Positions 8,610 through 17,679 of a DNA stretch of 64,000 bases are shown one piece after another (the stretch's first letter is position 1; every line of letters starts with the position of its first letter). The stretch lies in NCBI GenBank assembly GCA_964453435.1, contig CAYVQZ010000017.1, positions 11,197 through 75,196 of the forward strand. The letters are read 5' to 3'. The notes under the pieces are model-generated. The model saw only the letters and a program-made list of their open reading frames with translations. It had not been told where the DNA came from and searched no databases. Source of the DNA: CAYVQZ01 sp964453435. GTDB taxonomy: Bacteria; Abyssobacteria; SURF-5. Both the position numbers and the translations under genes were made by a program.

Positions 8610-9551
8610 ATGGCGCGTCCGCTGAGAATCGAGTACGCCGGAGCTTTTTATCATATCACCGCGCGGGGAAACGAGCGAAAGGATATATTCAAAAGTATAA
8701 AGGACAGGAAGCAGTTTCTTTCCTGTTTGTCCGCGGCTTTTGAGCGGTATCAGGCTATCATTCATGTCTACTGTCTCATGGGCAACCACTACCACCTGCT
8801 CCTTGAGACGCCCGCCGGCAATCTCTCGCAGATCATGCGGCACATCAACGGCGCGTATACCACATACTTCAACACAAAACGGCGCAGGGCGGGTCATTTG
8901 TTTCAGGGAAGATACAAAGCTGTTGTCGTTGAGGCGGATGTGTATGCCCAGGAACTCTCCAGGTATATTCACCTCAATCCTGTGAGGGCGGGAATAGTGG
9001 CGAATCCGGAAGAATATCCCTGGTCCAGTTATGCGAGCTACATCAGCGCAAAGAATCCGCCCGAGTGGCTTTGCCGTGACATGATCCTGGGCTATTTCGG
9101 CAAGAAACTGAAAGATGCCCAGCGAAGATATCGTGAATTTGTTGAGGCGGAGCGGGAAGATCAGGAGGACCCTCTGCGAGAGGTAGTGGCTTCAACAATT
9201 CTCGGCAGTTCCGAATTTGTCGAGGCGATTCGAGAAAAATTGTTAGCGAAGCGGAAAGCCGAACGGGACGTGCCCGCGCTGCGGAAACTTGTTGCTGGGC
9301 CTTCGCCGGAATTGATCGCGCACGCCGTGGACGGCGAGATCTCCAATGCCGCTCTTGCACGGCAGGTAAAGCTGTATTTTCTTCAGCAATATACGCCTTT
9401 GAGGCTCAAAGACATAGGAAAAATGTACGGGATCAGTGAGTCGGGCGTCTCGACAGCGCGTCGCCGCATGGACCAGAAGATAAGGCAGGATGCCCGGCTC
9501 AGAAAGGTGACACAAAAGATCAAGAAGCGGTTAAGCTTGTCAAATGCGTAG
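8610..9551 (+). CDS. REP-associated tyrosine transposase (IS200-like, Y1_Tnp)
   Basis: A 313-residue RAYT. The N-terminal single-strand nuclease domain (residues 1-160) starts MARPLRIEYAGAFYHITARGN, has the histidine pair in MGNHYHLLLE (H60, H62) and the catalytic tyrosine region ELSRYIHLNPVRAG (Y119). This is the HUH-type chemistry that cuts and joins single-stranded DNA. The C-terminal part (about 200-313) is a helix-turn-helix (LKDIGKMYGISESGVSTARRRM) that probably reads the repeats. An AGGAG precedes the ATG. All catalytic residues are present, so it may be active. Confidence 0.93.
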   Translation: MARPLRIEYAGAFYHITARGNERKDIFKSIKDRKQFLSCLSAAFERYQAIIHVYCLMGNHYHLLLETPAGNLSQIMRHINGAYTTYFNTKRRRAGHLFQGRYKAVVVEADVYAQELSRYIHLNPVRAGIVANPEEYPWSSYASYISAKNPPEWLCRDMILGYFGKKLKDAQRRYREFVEAEREDQEDPLREVVASTILGSSEFVEAIREKLLAKRKAERDVPALRKLVAGPSPELIAHAVDGEISNAALARQVKLYFLQQYTPLRLKDIGKMYGISESGVSTARRRMDQKIRQDARLRKVTQKIKKRLSLSNA

Positions 9552-9560
9552 ACCTGACCC
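9537..9560 (-). repeat. right terminal inverted repeat of the RAYT element
   Basis: Exact reverse complement of 8526-8549. The transposase stop TAG (9549-9551) is inside this repeat. Confidence 0.9.
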
Positions 9561-9576
9561 CTTGACCCGAGGGCTT

Positions 9577-10689
9577 TTACATCGGCCAGCCCTGGATATC
9601 GAGGTTGGTGAGGCCCGCCTCTTTGGCCCATTGCACGGCCTCAAGGTATTCTTTGCGCGTGAGGGGCCGTGCGATCTCGGGATAGTCGAATGCCTTGTAC
9701 ATCGGGCGATACTGCGACAGTATGTTCACGTAGGTGTCCCCGGGAAGATTTTCAGCTATCCATCGGAACACTTTCCTCGCGCCGCTGACTCTGTTCGGCA
9801 TGACGAGGTGGCGTATCATCAGCCCCCGATATATGAGGCCGTCCTCGGCCGGCTTTGCCACACCGACCTGGCGGTGCATTTCGAGCAGCGCGGCCTTGGT
9901 GACCTCCGGGTAACTCTCGGCTTCCGATGAGTACTTCGCCGCCATTGCGCCGTCCGCGTATTTGAAGTCGGGCAGATAGATGTCAACGATGCCATCCAGA
10001 ACCTTGAGAATCTCCACCCGTTCCCATCCGCACGTATTGTAGACCAGGGGGAGCCGCAAACCTCCGGCCGCCGCCATGTCGAGCGCCCGGACGATATGGG
10101 GCGAATAATGAGTGGGTGTCACCATGTTAATGTTGTGGCAGCCTCGTCTTTGCAGCCGGAGCATCATGTCCGCCATTTCTTCAATGGCCCGGTCCTCACC
10201 CTGCCCGCCCTGGCTTATCTCCCAGTTGATGCAGAACACGCATCGCAGCCCGCAGTTTGTAAGGAAGATCGTTCCGGAACCGCCCCTTCCCACCAGCGGT
10301 CTTTCCTCCCCGAAGTGCGCTCGATATGCCGAAACCTGAAGCTGGGCGGAGGCCCCGCAGAATCCTTTCTCTCCCCGGAGCTTGTTGACGCCGCACATTC
10401 TCGGGCACAACTCACAGCGTTGCATGATGTCCCACAGGGCATCCCCCCGCTTTTTCAACTCTCCGCTCCTGTGAAGGCGCACATAGAAAGGCTGGAAATC
10501 GGCATGGGTTTGGGCTGCGATTTTGGAAGCGGATTGTGCCGGGCCGCTCGGGACGCCATTCCCCGACGCGGGCGGTTCCTTCGTGCCTTGGTCACACCCG
10601 GCAAGCAACGGCGCGAGCGAGGCGGCTCCGCCGGTGATGGAGAGAAAAAAACAGGACCTGAGAAATTTTCTTCGTGAAAGAGCGGCCAT
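9577..10689 (-). CDS. radical SAM protein of the PflX/COG1313 type with a Tat lipoprotein signal
   Basis: A 370-residue protein. Residues 1-32 form a twin-arginine signal (SRRKFLRS, hydrophobic stretch) ending in a lipobox LLAGC (C32), then a Gly/Ser/Pro linker. The enzymatic part has an extra cysteine set CELCPRMC with C111 in GFCG, and the radical SAM triad in NCGLRCVFC (C146, C150, C153), which binds a 4Fe-4S cluster. Similar enzymes activate glycyl radical proteins, but PflX-like members have no proven substrate. The ATG at 10689 has a good ribosome binding site (AAGGTGA) and is the start that yields the signal. A radical SAM enzyme outside the cytoplasm would be unusual. It ends 16 bases from the RAYT element. 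Confidence 0.88.
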   Translation of the reverse strand: MAALSRRKFLRSCFFLSITGGAASLAPLLAGCDQGTKEPPASGNGVPSGPAQSASKIAAQTHADFQPFYVRLHRSGELKKRGDALWDIMQRCELCPRMCGVNKLRGEKGFCGASAQLQVSAYRAHFGEERPLVGRGGSGTIFLTNCGLRCVFCINWEISQGGQGEDRAIEEMADMMLRLQRRGCHNINMVTPTHYSPHIVRALDMAAAGGLRLPLVYNTCGWERVEILKVLDGIVDIYLPDFKYADGAMAAKYSSEAESYPEVTKAALLEMHRQVGVAKPAEDGLIYRGLMIRHLVMPNRVSGARKVFRWIAENLPGDTYVNILSQYRPMYKAFDYPEIARPLTRKEYLEAVQWAKEAGLTNLDIQGWPM

Positions 10690-10792
10690 ATTGCGGTCAC
10701 CTTCCACTCTTGAGGGGTTGGTGGACTGCGCTTCGCTGCGACGTCTCGCTCTGAAGAGAAGAACCTTGAGTCGAAGTGACTTTCGCACAAAC

Positions 10793-10821
10793 AGTGTACC
10801 ACATATTTTCCGCGGCGACAA
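10793..10821 (-). promoter_or_regulatory. predicted promoter of the radical SAM gene
   Basis: Minus strand TTGTCG (10821-10816), 17-base spacer, TACACT (10798-10793) with TGG directly before the -10. About 100 bases upstream of the start at 10689. Confidence 0.5.
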
Positions 10822-11325
10822 CACCTTTCTGCCAGAGAATAAAGGGAACCGGGGGGCGAACAGCTAGAACAAAAGGGTGGCCATTAAAGGTTCTCATGCG
10901 CAAAGACGAACAACGAAGGATGAAGGGCGCGTGAGAGTCCAAGGTTCAAAGTTGAAATTGTTCCCTCAGATCTCTTCCGAATCCCCCCGAATCCGAGAAA
11001 TCAGCGTATGAGGACGCTGTTTTGAGACCAACCACGGAGGTCATTTTCTCGACGGAGGTTCGCTTCACAGCCTGGCGAATTTGTGTGAGCCCTGACGCCC
11101 CGTTCAGCGAGATCCCGTTTTATGAAAAGGGGAAGAAGGTGGGCGCACAGCCGTGCGCCCCTGTGAAAGAGATGATCTCCTGAACTCGGCGCAGTTGCTG
11201 CGGATAAAAAGACATTTTCCGTGTCCGGCCCGAGAGGCAAAGAACATGGGAGAATCCAAGGCGGTTGCGACCCGGCGCCAATTTCCGGTCTTTCCCCGAC
11301 GATGATTCGCGGTCCCGCGAGCCAG
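10822..11325. other. intergenic stretch without a recognisable gene
   Basis: About 500 bases between the radical SAM promoter and the end of the inositol phosphatase gene. No open frame here has recognisable protein sequence or a ribosome binding site. The only clear structure is the hairpin at 11141-11160. Confidence 0.6.
11141..11160. repeat. perfect 8-bp hairpin
   Basis: GGGCGCAC, loop AGCC, GTGCGCCC. GC-rich intergenic hairpins of this kind are common in repetitive extragenic sequences; there is no T-run after it, so it is not a convincing terminator. Confidence 0.55.
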
Positions 11326-12114
11326 TCATTTTTTGGGGCGGGCGCCGTGGCGGAGGATGTCGATCATCTGCGAGTGGATTCTGCCGTTGCTGGCGACGAT
11401 TTCCTTCGAATATATGCTGAAGCCGTCACCGACGAGGTCGGTGACCGTTCCGCCGGCCTCGACAACGAAAAGAGCGCCGGCTGCGACGTCCCACGGGAAG
11501 AGCTTCAGTTCCCAGAACCCGTCGAACCGGCCCATGGCGCAATAGCAGAGGTCGAGCGCCGCCGAACCGGCGCGTCTGACCGCTTGCGCTCGAAAAATCA
11601 TCGTGTTCCAGTTGTCGAGATTGTTCGCCTTGCTCTCCCGGAGGTCGTAGGGAAAGCCGGTTGCGAGAAGCGCGTTGTTGAGGTTGTCGGTCTCGGACAC
11701 ATTGACCGGTCGTCCGTTCAGCATGGCTCCTCCGCCTCTTGCGCCGGTGAACAGCTCGTCGCGGACGGGATCGTAGACAGCGCCGAGTTCAATGGCGCCT
11801 TCGACCTCGAGCGCGATGGACACGCAGAACATGGGAAACCCGTGCGCGTAGTTCGTGGTGCCGTCGAGCGGGTCGATAATCCATCGATATTTCCCTTGTT
11901 TCTCCGGCACATCGCTTTCCTCGGCGAGAATCTGGTGACCGGGATACGCTTTGCCGATGCGTTCCTTTATGTGGTCCTCCGATTTCAGGTCCATCTCGGT
12001 AACGAGGTTGATCTCACCCTTGTGCTCGATCCAGGCGATTTTATCATTGCCGTCGCGCAATATGTTTCCTGCGGAAACAGCGACCGCGGCGGCGAATCCG
12101 AGCAGTTCCTTCAC
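11326..12114 (-). CDS. inositol-1-monophosphatase family protein (SuhB-like)
   Basis: A 262-residue Mg-dependent phosphatase. Metal-binding motifs are complete: LAEESD, the signature WIIDPLDGTTNYAHG and the C-terminal WDVAAGALFVVEAGG. The family hydrolyses inositol or related sugar phosphates, and SuhB also takes part in rRNA antitermination. The length matches SuhB. The start appears to be GTG at 12114, with AAAGGAG nine bases upstream; no better in-frame ATG precedes the conserved region. The gene stands alone between intergenic repeats. Confidence 0.93.
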   Translation of the reverse strand: MKELLGFAAAVAVSAGNILRDGNDKIAWIEHKGEINLVTEMDLKSEDHIKERIGKAYPGHQILAEESDVPEKQGKYRWIIDPLDGTTNYAHGFPMFCVSIALEVEGAIELGAVYDPVRDELFTGARGGGAMLNGRPVNVSETDNLNNALLATGFPYDLRESKANNLDNWNTMIFRAQAVRRAGSAALDLCYCAMGRFDGFWELKLFPWDVAAGALFVVEAGGTVTDLVGDGFSIYSKEIVASNGRIHSQMIDILRHGARPKK

Positions 12115-12239
12115 TTGTCTTATCTCCTTTCAGCCGAATGTGTTGAGGGAACGCGGGAACATATATGAAACGAATTGCCCAAAAGAAGGAAAGATTCTTT
12201 GCTGTGTTCAGAGTAACAAGGGAGACGCCGGGGCGCAAT

Positions 12240-12325
12240 TGCGGCAACAGGGAATCACGGCGAGCGTGACCTTCGGCCGAGAAACGCATGACCTCGGAAT
12301 TGGAGTTCCGCAATTCGCTAAAGCC
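12240..12325. repeat. copy A of the dispersed intergenic repeat family
   Basis: The 28-base core at 12251-12278 (GGAATCACGGCGAGCGTGAC and on) differs at two positions from the core at 44044-44071. It can fold as TCACG / CGTGA. It is a degenerate member of the family described at 43972-44134. Confidence 0.65.
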
Positions 12326-12405
12326 GCTGCGCGCAGCATCATATCGCCAATATTGATGTTGCGAAAGGCGCCGGACAAAATTCGTACGGTTGAAAGGCCG
12401 CACTG

Positions 12406-12434
12406 TTTACATTTTTGTAATAGAGCGCTACAAT
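12406..12434 (+). promoter_or_regulatory. predicted promoter of the small gene at 12523
   Basis: TTTACA (12406-12411), 17-base spacer, TACAAT (12429-12434). Predicted transcription start near 12441, giving a leader of about 80 bases. Confidence 0.6.
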
Positions 12435-12522
12435 TATAGAGGAAATAGTTGCTGTATGTTATCGCAAATCTGCCGATAAGAAAGATGGGGGGTGGCCCCT
12501 CCGAAAAAGGGTGTGGTGGCAG

Positions 12523-12840
12523 ATGCAGCCCAAACCAATCGAATCGCGGAATTTGCTGGATATCGACGCGCAGAAGCGGCTTGTCGATATGGAAGGAATT
12601 CTGCATCTTCGCAGCGTGCGCGAGCACAAGGAACACCCGGCTGAGACCGATTATGACATCATTCACGACGAGGCCGGCCGCCGCAACCGGGAAGAGGACG
12701 CAAGGAAATTCTTCGAGCGACTGAAGAAATCCCGCGAGCGGCGCCAAAATCAATCGCCGGAAGCCGCCTCGGAGGCGGTTGGAGAAACCGAGTCTCCGCC
12801 GAATGGTCAAAAGGGCGCTCACCTGGATATTGAAGCCTGA
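12523..12840 (+). CDS. small charged protein of unknown function
   Basis: A 105-residue protein that I do not recognise. It is highly charged and probably helical: MEGILHLRSVREHKEH, then NREEDARKFFERLKKSRERR, then a disordered Glu/Pro/Asn-rich tail. It has no signal, membrane segment or cysteine. The ATG at 12523 is preferred; GTG at 12511 would add four residues (MWWQ) with AAAAAGG immediately before it. A good promoter lies just upstream, which supports a real gene. It converges with hisC. Similar short charged proteins occur near flagellar or regulatory genes, but nothing here supports such a role. Confidence 0.6.
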   Translation: MQPKPIESRNLLDIDAQKRLVDMEGILHLRSVREHKEHPAETDYDIIHDEAGRRNREEDARKFFERLKKSRERRQNQSPEAASEAVGETESPPNGQKGAHLDIEA

Positions 12841-12923
12841 AGAGACTTCGCCAAATTTCCCCGTCCTCTATGCAGGTTCTTCTCGTTGACAGCGAATCCT
12901 TCCCTCCGTTCGTTTGCGGTTCC

Positions 12924-13970
12924 TCATTTGGCGATTATGTCGTTCAGTTCGCGCAGCAGCGCGTCGATTTGTTCATCGGTTCCTACTGTTATTCGCAGGC
13001 AGTCGTCGAGTCGCCGCAGCGGGAAGTATCGGACCAGGATTTTTCTCCGTTTCAGTTCTTCGTAGAGGTCGCTCGCGTTTCCGTTCGGAGATTTTACAAG
13101 AACGAAGTTCGATTCGGACGGATACACCGTGAACCCGAGCTTCGCGAGACCATCTGTGAGCCGGGCGCGGGTTTGCACGATTCTTTCGACGTTTCTCCGC
13201 ATGTGCTCGATGTCGTCGAGGGCGGCGTTCGCCACGAGTTGGCTGAGGAGGTTTACGTTGTAGGAATCTTTCGTTTTCATCAACTCGGAGACGAGTTCCT
13301 CGTTTGCGAGCGCAAAGCCAACGCGTATTGAAGCGAGCGAGAACGATTTGGAGAACGTTCTCAGGAGCATGAGATTGGGGCATTTCGGGAGCATGCCGAC
13401 ACATGAGCACTCGCCGAAATCGGCATAGGCTTCATCTGCGACAACCAGCCCGTTGAACGATTCGCACAGTCTCTCGATTCCCGTCGGGGACACCGACTTG
13501 CCGGTGGGCGAGTTCGGGTTGGCCACGAAAAAAATTTTTCCGGATTTTTGGAAGACCTCGTCGGGCAAGTCGAAATTATTGTCGAGTTCGACAGACTCGA
13601 ATCCGACCGCGTTCAGGCGGGCGAGCGTCTCGTAGAGCACGTACGTGGGATACGTGAAAAGGACCTTTTCATCGGGGTCGACGAATGTTCTGATAAGCAG
13701 GCTCAGCACTTCGTCTGAGCCGTTTCCGACGAATATCCGTTCCGGGGCGACGCGGTAGATTTCCGATATTTTGGAGCGCAGGCGCACGAACACGGGGTCG
13801 GGATACTTTCGCATGTGTTCGCCGCTCACACTGCGGAGAACCTCGAACACACTGGGAGAAGGGGGGTAGGGATTCTCGTTGGTGTTCAGCTTTATGTAAT
13901 CGGCGCCGAGGGGCTGCTCGCCGGGAACGTAGCCTTGCACGCGTGACAGGTGTCTTCGGGCATAAGTCAT
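12924..13970 (-). CDS. hisC: histidinol-phosphate aminotransferase
   Basis: A 348-residue PLP-dependent class I/II aminotransferase. It shows KLNTNENPYPPSP near the start, GNGSDEVLSLL, VANPNSPTGK, VVADEAYADF and the PLP lysine in RTFSKSFSLASIRVGF. It converts imidazole-acetol phosphate to histidinol phosphate in histidine synthesis. The start overlaps the hisD stop by four bases, so the two genes are translationally coupled. The rest of the his pathway is not in this window. Confidence 0.95.
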   Translation of the reverse strand: MTYARRHLSRVQGYVPGEQPLGADYIKLNTNENPYPPSPSVFEVLRSVSGEHMRKYPDPVFVRLRSKISEIYRVAPERIFVGNGSDEVLSLLIRTFVDPDEKVLFTYPTYVLYETLARLNAVGFESVELDNNFDLPDEVFQKSGKIFFVANPNSPTGKSVSPTGIERLCESFNGLVVADEAYADFGECSCVGMLPKCPNLMLLRTFSKSFSLASIRVGFALANEELVSELMKTKDSYNVNLLSQLVANAALDDIEHMRRNVERIVQTRARLTDGLAKLGFTVYPSESNFVLVKSPNGNASDLYEELKRRKILVRYFPLRRLDDCLRITVGTDEQIDALLRELNDIIAK

Positions 13971-15268
13971 CGTTCCATCCTCATTCTCACTGCGTTTGCG
14001 TGCGCTGTCAAGCCTTCCAGTTCGGCGATTGCGATGATATCGTCGGCTTCGGCCCTGAGTTGTCTGGCCGAGTATTTGACCAGGCTGGTAACCTTCCGGA
14101 AATCTTCCGTGGTCAACGGAGAGGCGAACCTGGCCCTGCCGCCGGTGGGAAGCACGTGGTTCGGTCCGGCAAAGTAATCTCCGACGGAATTTGGGGTCTG
14201 ATCGCCGAAAAAGATGACACCCGCGTTGTTAATTCGCTCGGCGACGTGGTGAGCGTTTTTAACGAGCAACTCGAGGTGTTCGGGCGCTCGCCGGTTCGCA
14301 AGGTCAATGGCCTCGTGTATACCCCGGGCAACGATGGCGAGCCCGTTTCTATCGAGGGATTTTCTGATGGTCTCGCTTCGCTCCAAGCCTTCGATTTGAA
14401 TTTTCATTTCCTCGATGACTTCCCTCACGAGCCTGCGGGAAGTGGAAACGAGGATAGCGCTCGCCATTTCGTCGTGTTCCGCCTGCGAAAGCATGTCGGC
14501 GGCGACAAGCCTCGGGTCGGCGGAAGAATCGCCAACGATCATGATTTCGCTCGGTCCGGCCTCCATGTCGATTGCCACCGCTCCGGCAACAAGCCGTTTC
14601 GCGACGGCGACATAAATGTTGCCGGGCCCGACAATCTTGTCCACTTTCGGGATGGTCTCTGTGCCATATGCCAGCGCGGCGATTGCCTGCGCGCCTCCAA
14701 TCCGATAAATCTGCGTCGCTCCCGCGATGTCGGCGGCTACGAGGAGCCCCGGATGAATGGCGCCGCCTTCGCCGCTCGGGGGAGACACCATAACGATTTC
14801 GGAACATCCGGCGACGGTCGCGGGCGCGATATTCATGAGGACCGACGAGGGGTAAAAAGCTTTTCCACCCGGGCAGTAGACGCCTACGCGCTCGATCGCG
14901 GTGATTTTTTGTCCGACGAACGCGTTTCGCGAGAAGCGGGTCACCCATGTCCGCCGAAGCTCTTTCTGATGAAACGAAATGATTTTCTTGTACGCTCTGC
15001 GAAGCGCGCCGAGCGAATGACGGGAGACAGCCTTGTAGGCGGAGAGTATCTCCTCTCTCTCAACTTGAAAGCGGGAGGGTTTGAGTGAAACCCCGTCGAA
15101 CTTTTCCGTGAATTTGACGACCGCCCTATCTCCTTCGAGCCTGACGGAATCGACAATTGCGCGCACGGAGGATTCAATGCGGGAGGATTCCTTTCCGGAA
15201 TAGCTCGGGAACAGCAGTTCGTCAAGTTTTTTTCCGGAGATTGTTCTGGTCTCGACTACTTGAATCAT
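13967..15268 (-). CDS. hisD: histidinol dehydrogenase
   Basis: A 433-residue zinc enzyme of normal length that oxidises histidinol to histidine with two NAD. Family signatures are clear: YCPGGKAFYPSSVLMN, GGAQAIAALAYGTE, VDKIVGPGNIYVA, DMEAGPSEIMIV, the zinc/catalytic region LSQAEHDEMASAILV, RRAPEHLELLV and PTGGRARFASPL. It is followed by hisC with a four-base overlap, and about 100 bases downstream of murA in the same orientation; murA-hisD neighbours are frequent in bacteria. Confidence 0.97.
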   Translation of the reverse strand: MIQVVETRTISGKKLDELLFPSYSGKESSRIESSVRAIVDSVRLEGDRAVVKFTEKFDGVSLKPSRFQVEREEILSAYKAVSRHSLGALRRAYKKIISFHQKELRRTWVTRFSRNAFVGQKITAIERVGVYCPGGKAFYPSSVLMNIAPATVAGCSEIVMVSPPSGEGGAIHPGLLVAADIAGATQIYRIGGAQAIAALAYGTETIPKVDKIVGPGNIYVAVAKRLVAGAVAIDMEAGPSEIMIVGDSSADPRLVAADMLSQAEHDEMASAILVSTSRRLVREVIEEMKIQIEGLERSETIRKSLDRNGLAIVARGIHEAIDLANRRAPEHLELLVKNAHHVAERINNAGVIFFGDQTPNSVGDYFAGPNHVLPTGGRARFASPLTTEDFRKVTSLVKYSARQLRAEADDIIAIAELEGLTAHANAVRMRMER

Positions 15269-15296
15269 AGGTCCCTCTTCATTGGCGCTTTGTCAT

Positions 15297-15334
15297 CGCG
15301 AATACCCGGAAGAGCGTTTCCGGATGAATTCGCG
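15297..15334. other. stem-loop between murA and hisD
   Basis: Outer arms CGCGAAT / ATTCGCG and inner arms CCGGAA / TTCCGG. On the plus strand a T-rich tail (TGTTTTT) follows, but no plus-strand gene ends here. On the gene strand no T-run follows, so termination is doubtful; it could be an RNA processing or attenuation structure. Confidence 0.45.
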
Positions 15335-15371
15335 TGTTTTTCCGCATCGTCGCTCCCGCGAATCGCGGCCC

Positions 15372-16628
<1,257 letters not shown>

Positions 16629-16893
16629 TCGAATACCTCGCGGTTCTCGCGTTCAGGAATTGACAAACTCGATGAAACAGGACATTGTTGCATGGGGCTC
16701 ACGGTTTCGATGGCGCCCCCTCCGGGGACAGTGAGCCCTTTCCGCGATTTGGGTAGCAAAGAGACTCAAAAAAGCTTTCGCAAACGCCACACGAGCGACG
16801 CTTTCGGTCCGGGTTATTGGGGGACACCATGCCACATGGTGTCCCCCAATAACCCGAAAATACCGGCAATTCCGTAATTGGGCACAGTCGATC
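16629..16893. other. intergenic sequence upstream of murA
   Basis: Non-coding. It should hold the murA promoter, but I found no convincing -35/-10 pair. It contains the long palindrome at 16810-16856 and runs into repeat copy B. Confidence 0.5.
16810..16856. repeat. perfect 22-bp palindrome with a 3-base loop
   Basis: Left arm 16810-16831 (CGGGTTATTGGGGGACACC and on), loop CCA (16832-16834), right arm 16835-16856. All 22 pairs match. As RNA or cruciform it would be very stable. There is no T-run for a classical terminator. Confidence 0.85.
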
Positions 16894-17073
16894 TGTCCCA
16901 CGATTGCTCATGTCGCCGAAAAGCGAGCGAAGCGGGACTGTGATTTTGTCCGATAATTGCTTGCGAAGGGGGCTGTCCCAAGAATTGGGGACGCGAAACC
17001 CCGCGCCTCGCGGGATAGATTCGGGATTGTCCCCCGAGCAGTAAACCGCCAGATGAAATTATCGGAAACACTC
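16894..17073. repeat. copy B of the dispersed intergenic repeat family
   Basis: Starts TGTCCCACGATTGC, contains TGTCCGATAATTG, the hairpin core CCCGCG-CCT-CGCGGG followed by ATAGATTCG (about 16999-17023), and ends near GAAATTATCGGAAACACTC. The last 75 bases align with 26852-26924 with few differences. Confidence 0.7.
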
Positions 17074-17198
17074 ACAGCCCCCGAAATTCGGAATACCGAA
17101 CCCTGAGCAAGATTCACAGTGCCCCTCGCTTAGCAACCGCGTGACAGATTCTGTTTGCTGTTTCCATCTGTCGGAATTACTGAGTCAGTTCGGCGCGG

Positions 17199-17654
17199 TC
17201 ACTCCGGTTCTGCGAACGTATCGAGTGGCGCCGACGGCTCTCTTTCTCCGGGCATATCGGCTGGTTTGGCCGGTATCGTTCCTGTGGCGGGCAACTCCGA
17301 TGAAAGCGGCTCTCCGGCGGGAGCGGGGGCAACCGGTTGCTCAGAACTCTGAACGGGCGGCATGACAGCCGGTTCTTGTTGCAGGATGGAGCTCGGAGCC
17401 CCTTCGAGTCCAAATTCCTGCCACGGACTGAACTTGGTCAAAAGGAGCGACGTAAGCATAAAGGCTGCGGCAAGAACCCAGGTGGTTCTGCCGATGAGGG
17501 TGGCGCTTCGCGCGCCGAATACGGTCTGGCTTGCCCCGCCGCCAAAAGCCGCCCCCAAGGACGCTCCTTTGCCCGCCTGCAACAGCACGATGAGAATGAG
17601 CCCCGTGCATGAGATAATATGTATAAGAAGCAAAAGGATTCCGATCCAGTTCAT
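17199..17654 (-). CDS. secG: protein-export membrane protein SecG
   Basis: A 151-residue SecG. The first 70 residues hold the family: a first membrane helix (IGILLLLIHIISCTGLILIVLLQ), the loop GKGASLGAAFGGGASQTVFGAR and a second helix. SecG assists SecYE in protein translocation. The C-terminal half is a long Pro/Glu/Ala-rich tail, probably disordered and longer than in E. coli. It lies 25 bases after tpiA and is probably co-transcribed with it. Confidence 0.93.
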   Translation of the reverse strand: MNWIGILLLLIHIISCTGLILIVLLQAGKGASLGAAFGGGASQTVFGARSATLIGRTTWVLAAAFMLTSLLLTKFSPWQEFGLEGAPSSILQQEPAVMPPVQSSEQPVAPAPAGEPLSSELPATGTIPAKPADMPGEREPSAPLDTFAEPE

Positions 17655-17679
17655 GCCGCTTTTTCTCCACAGTTATGGT

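Larger units (their letters stand above)
8526..9560 (+). mobile_element. RAYT-type transposable element with perfect 24-bp inverted ends
   Basis: A 1,035-base unit made of one REP-associated tyrosine transposase gene between perfect 24-bp inverted repeats. The right repeat contains the stop codon of the transposase. The gene fills nearly the whole unit, with 60 bases of leader. The element lies between the 3' ends of two convergent host genes, where insertion does no harm. Perfect repeat identity suggests a recent or still functional copy (inference). Confidence 0.85.

Noticed and set aside
8526..9560. An insertion sequence of the IS200/IS605 type proper
   Set aside because: IS200/IS605 elements lack terminal inverted repeats and their transposases are shorter; this one has a long C-terminal HTH domain and 24-bp inverted ends, which fits a RAYT.
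11141..11160. The GC-rich hairpin as a transcription terminator
   Set aside because: No T-run on either side; listed as a repeat instead.
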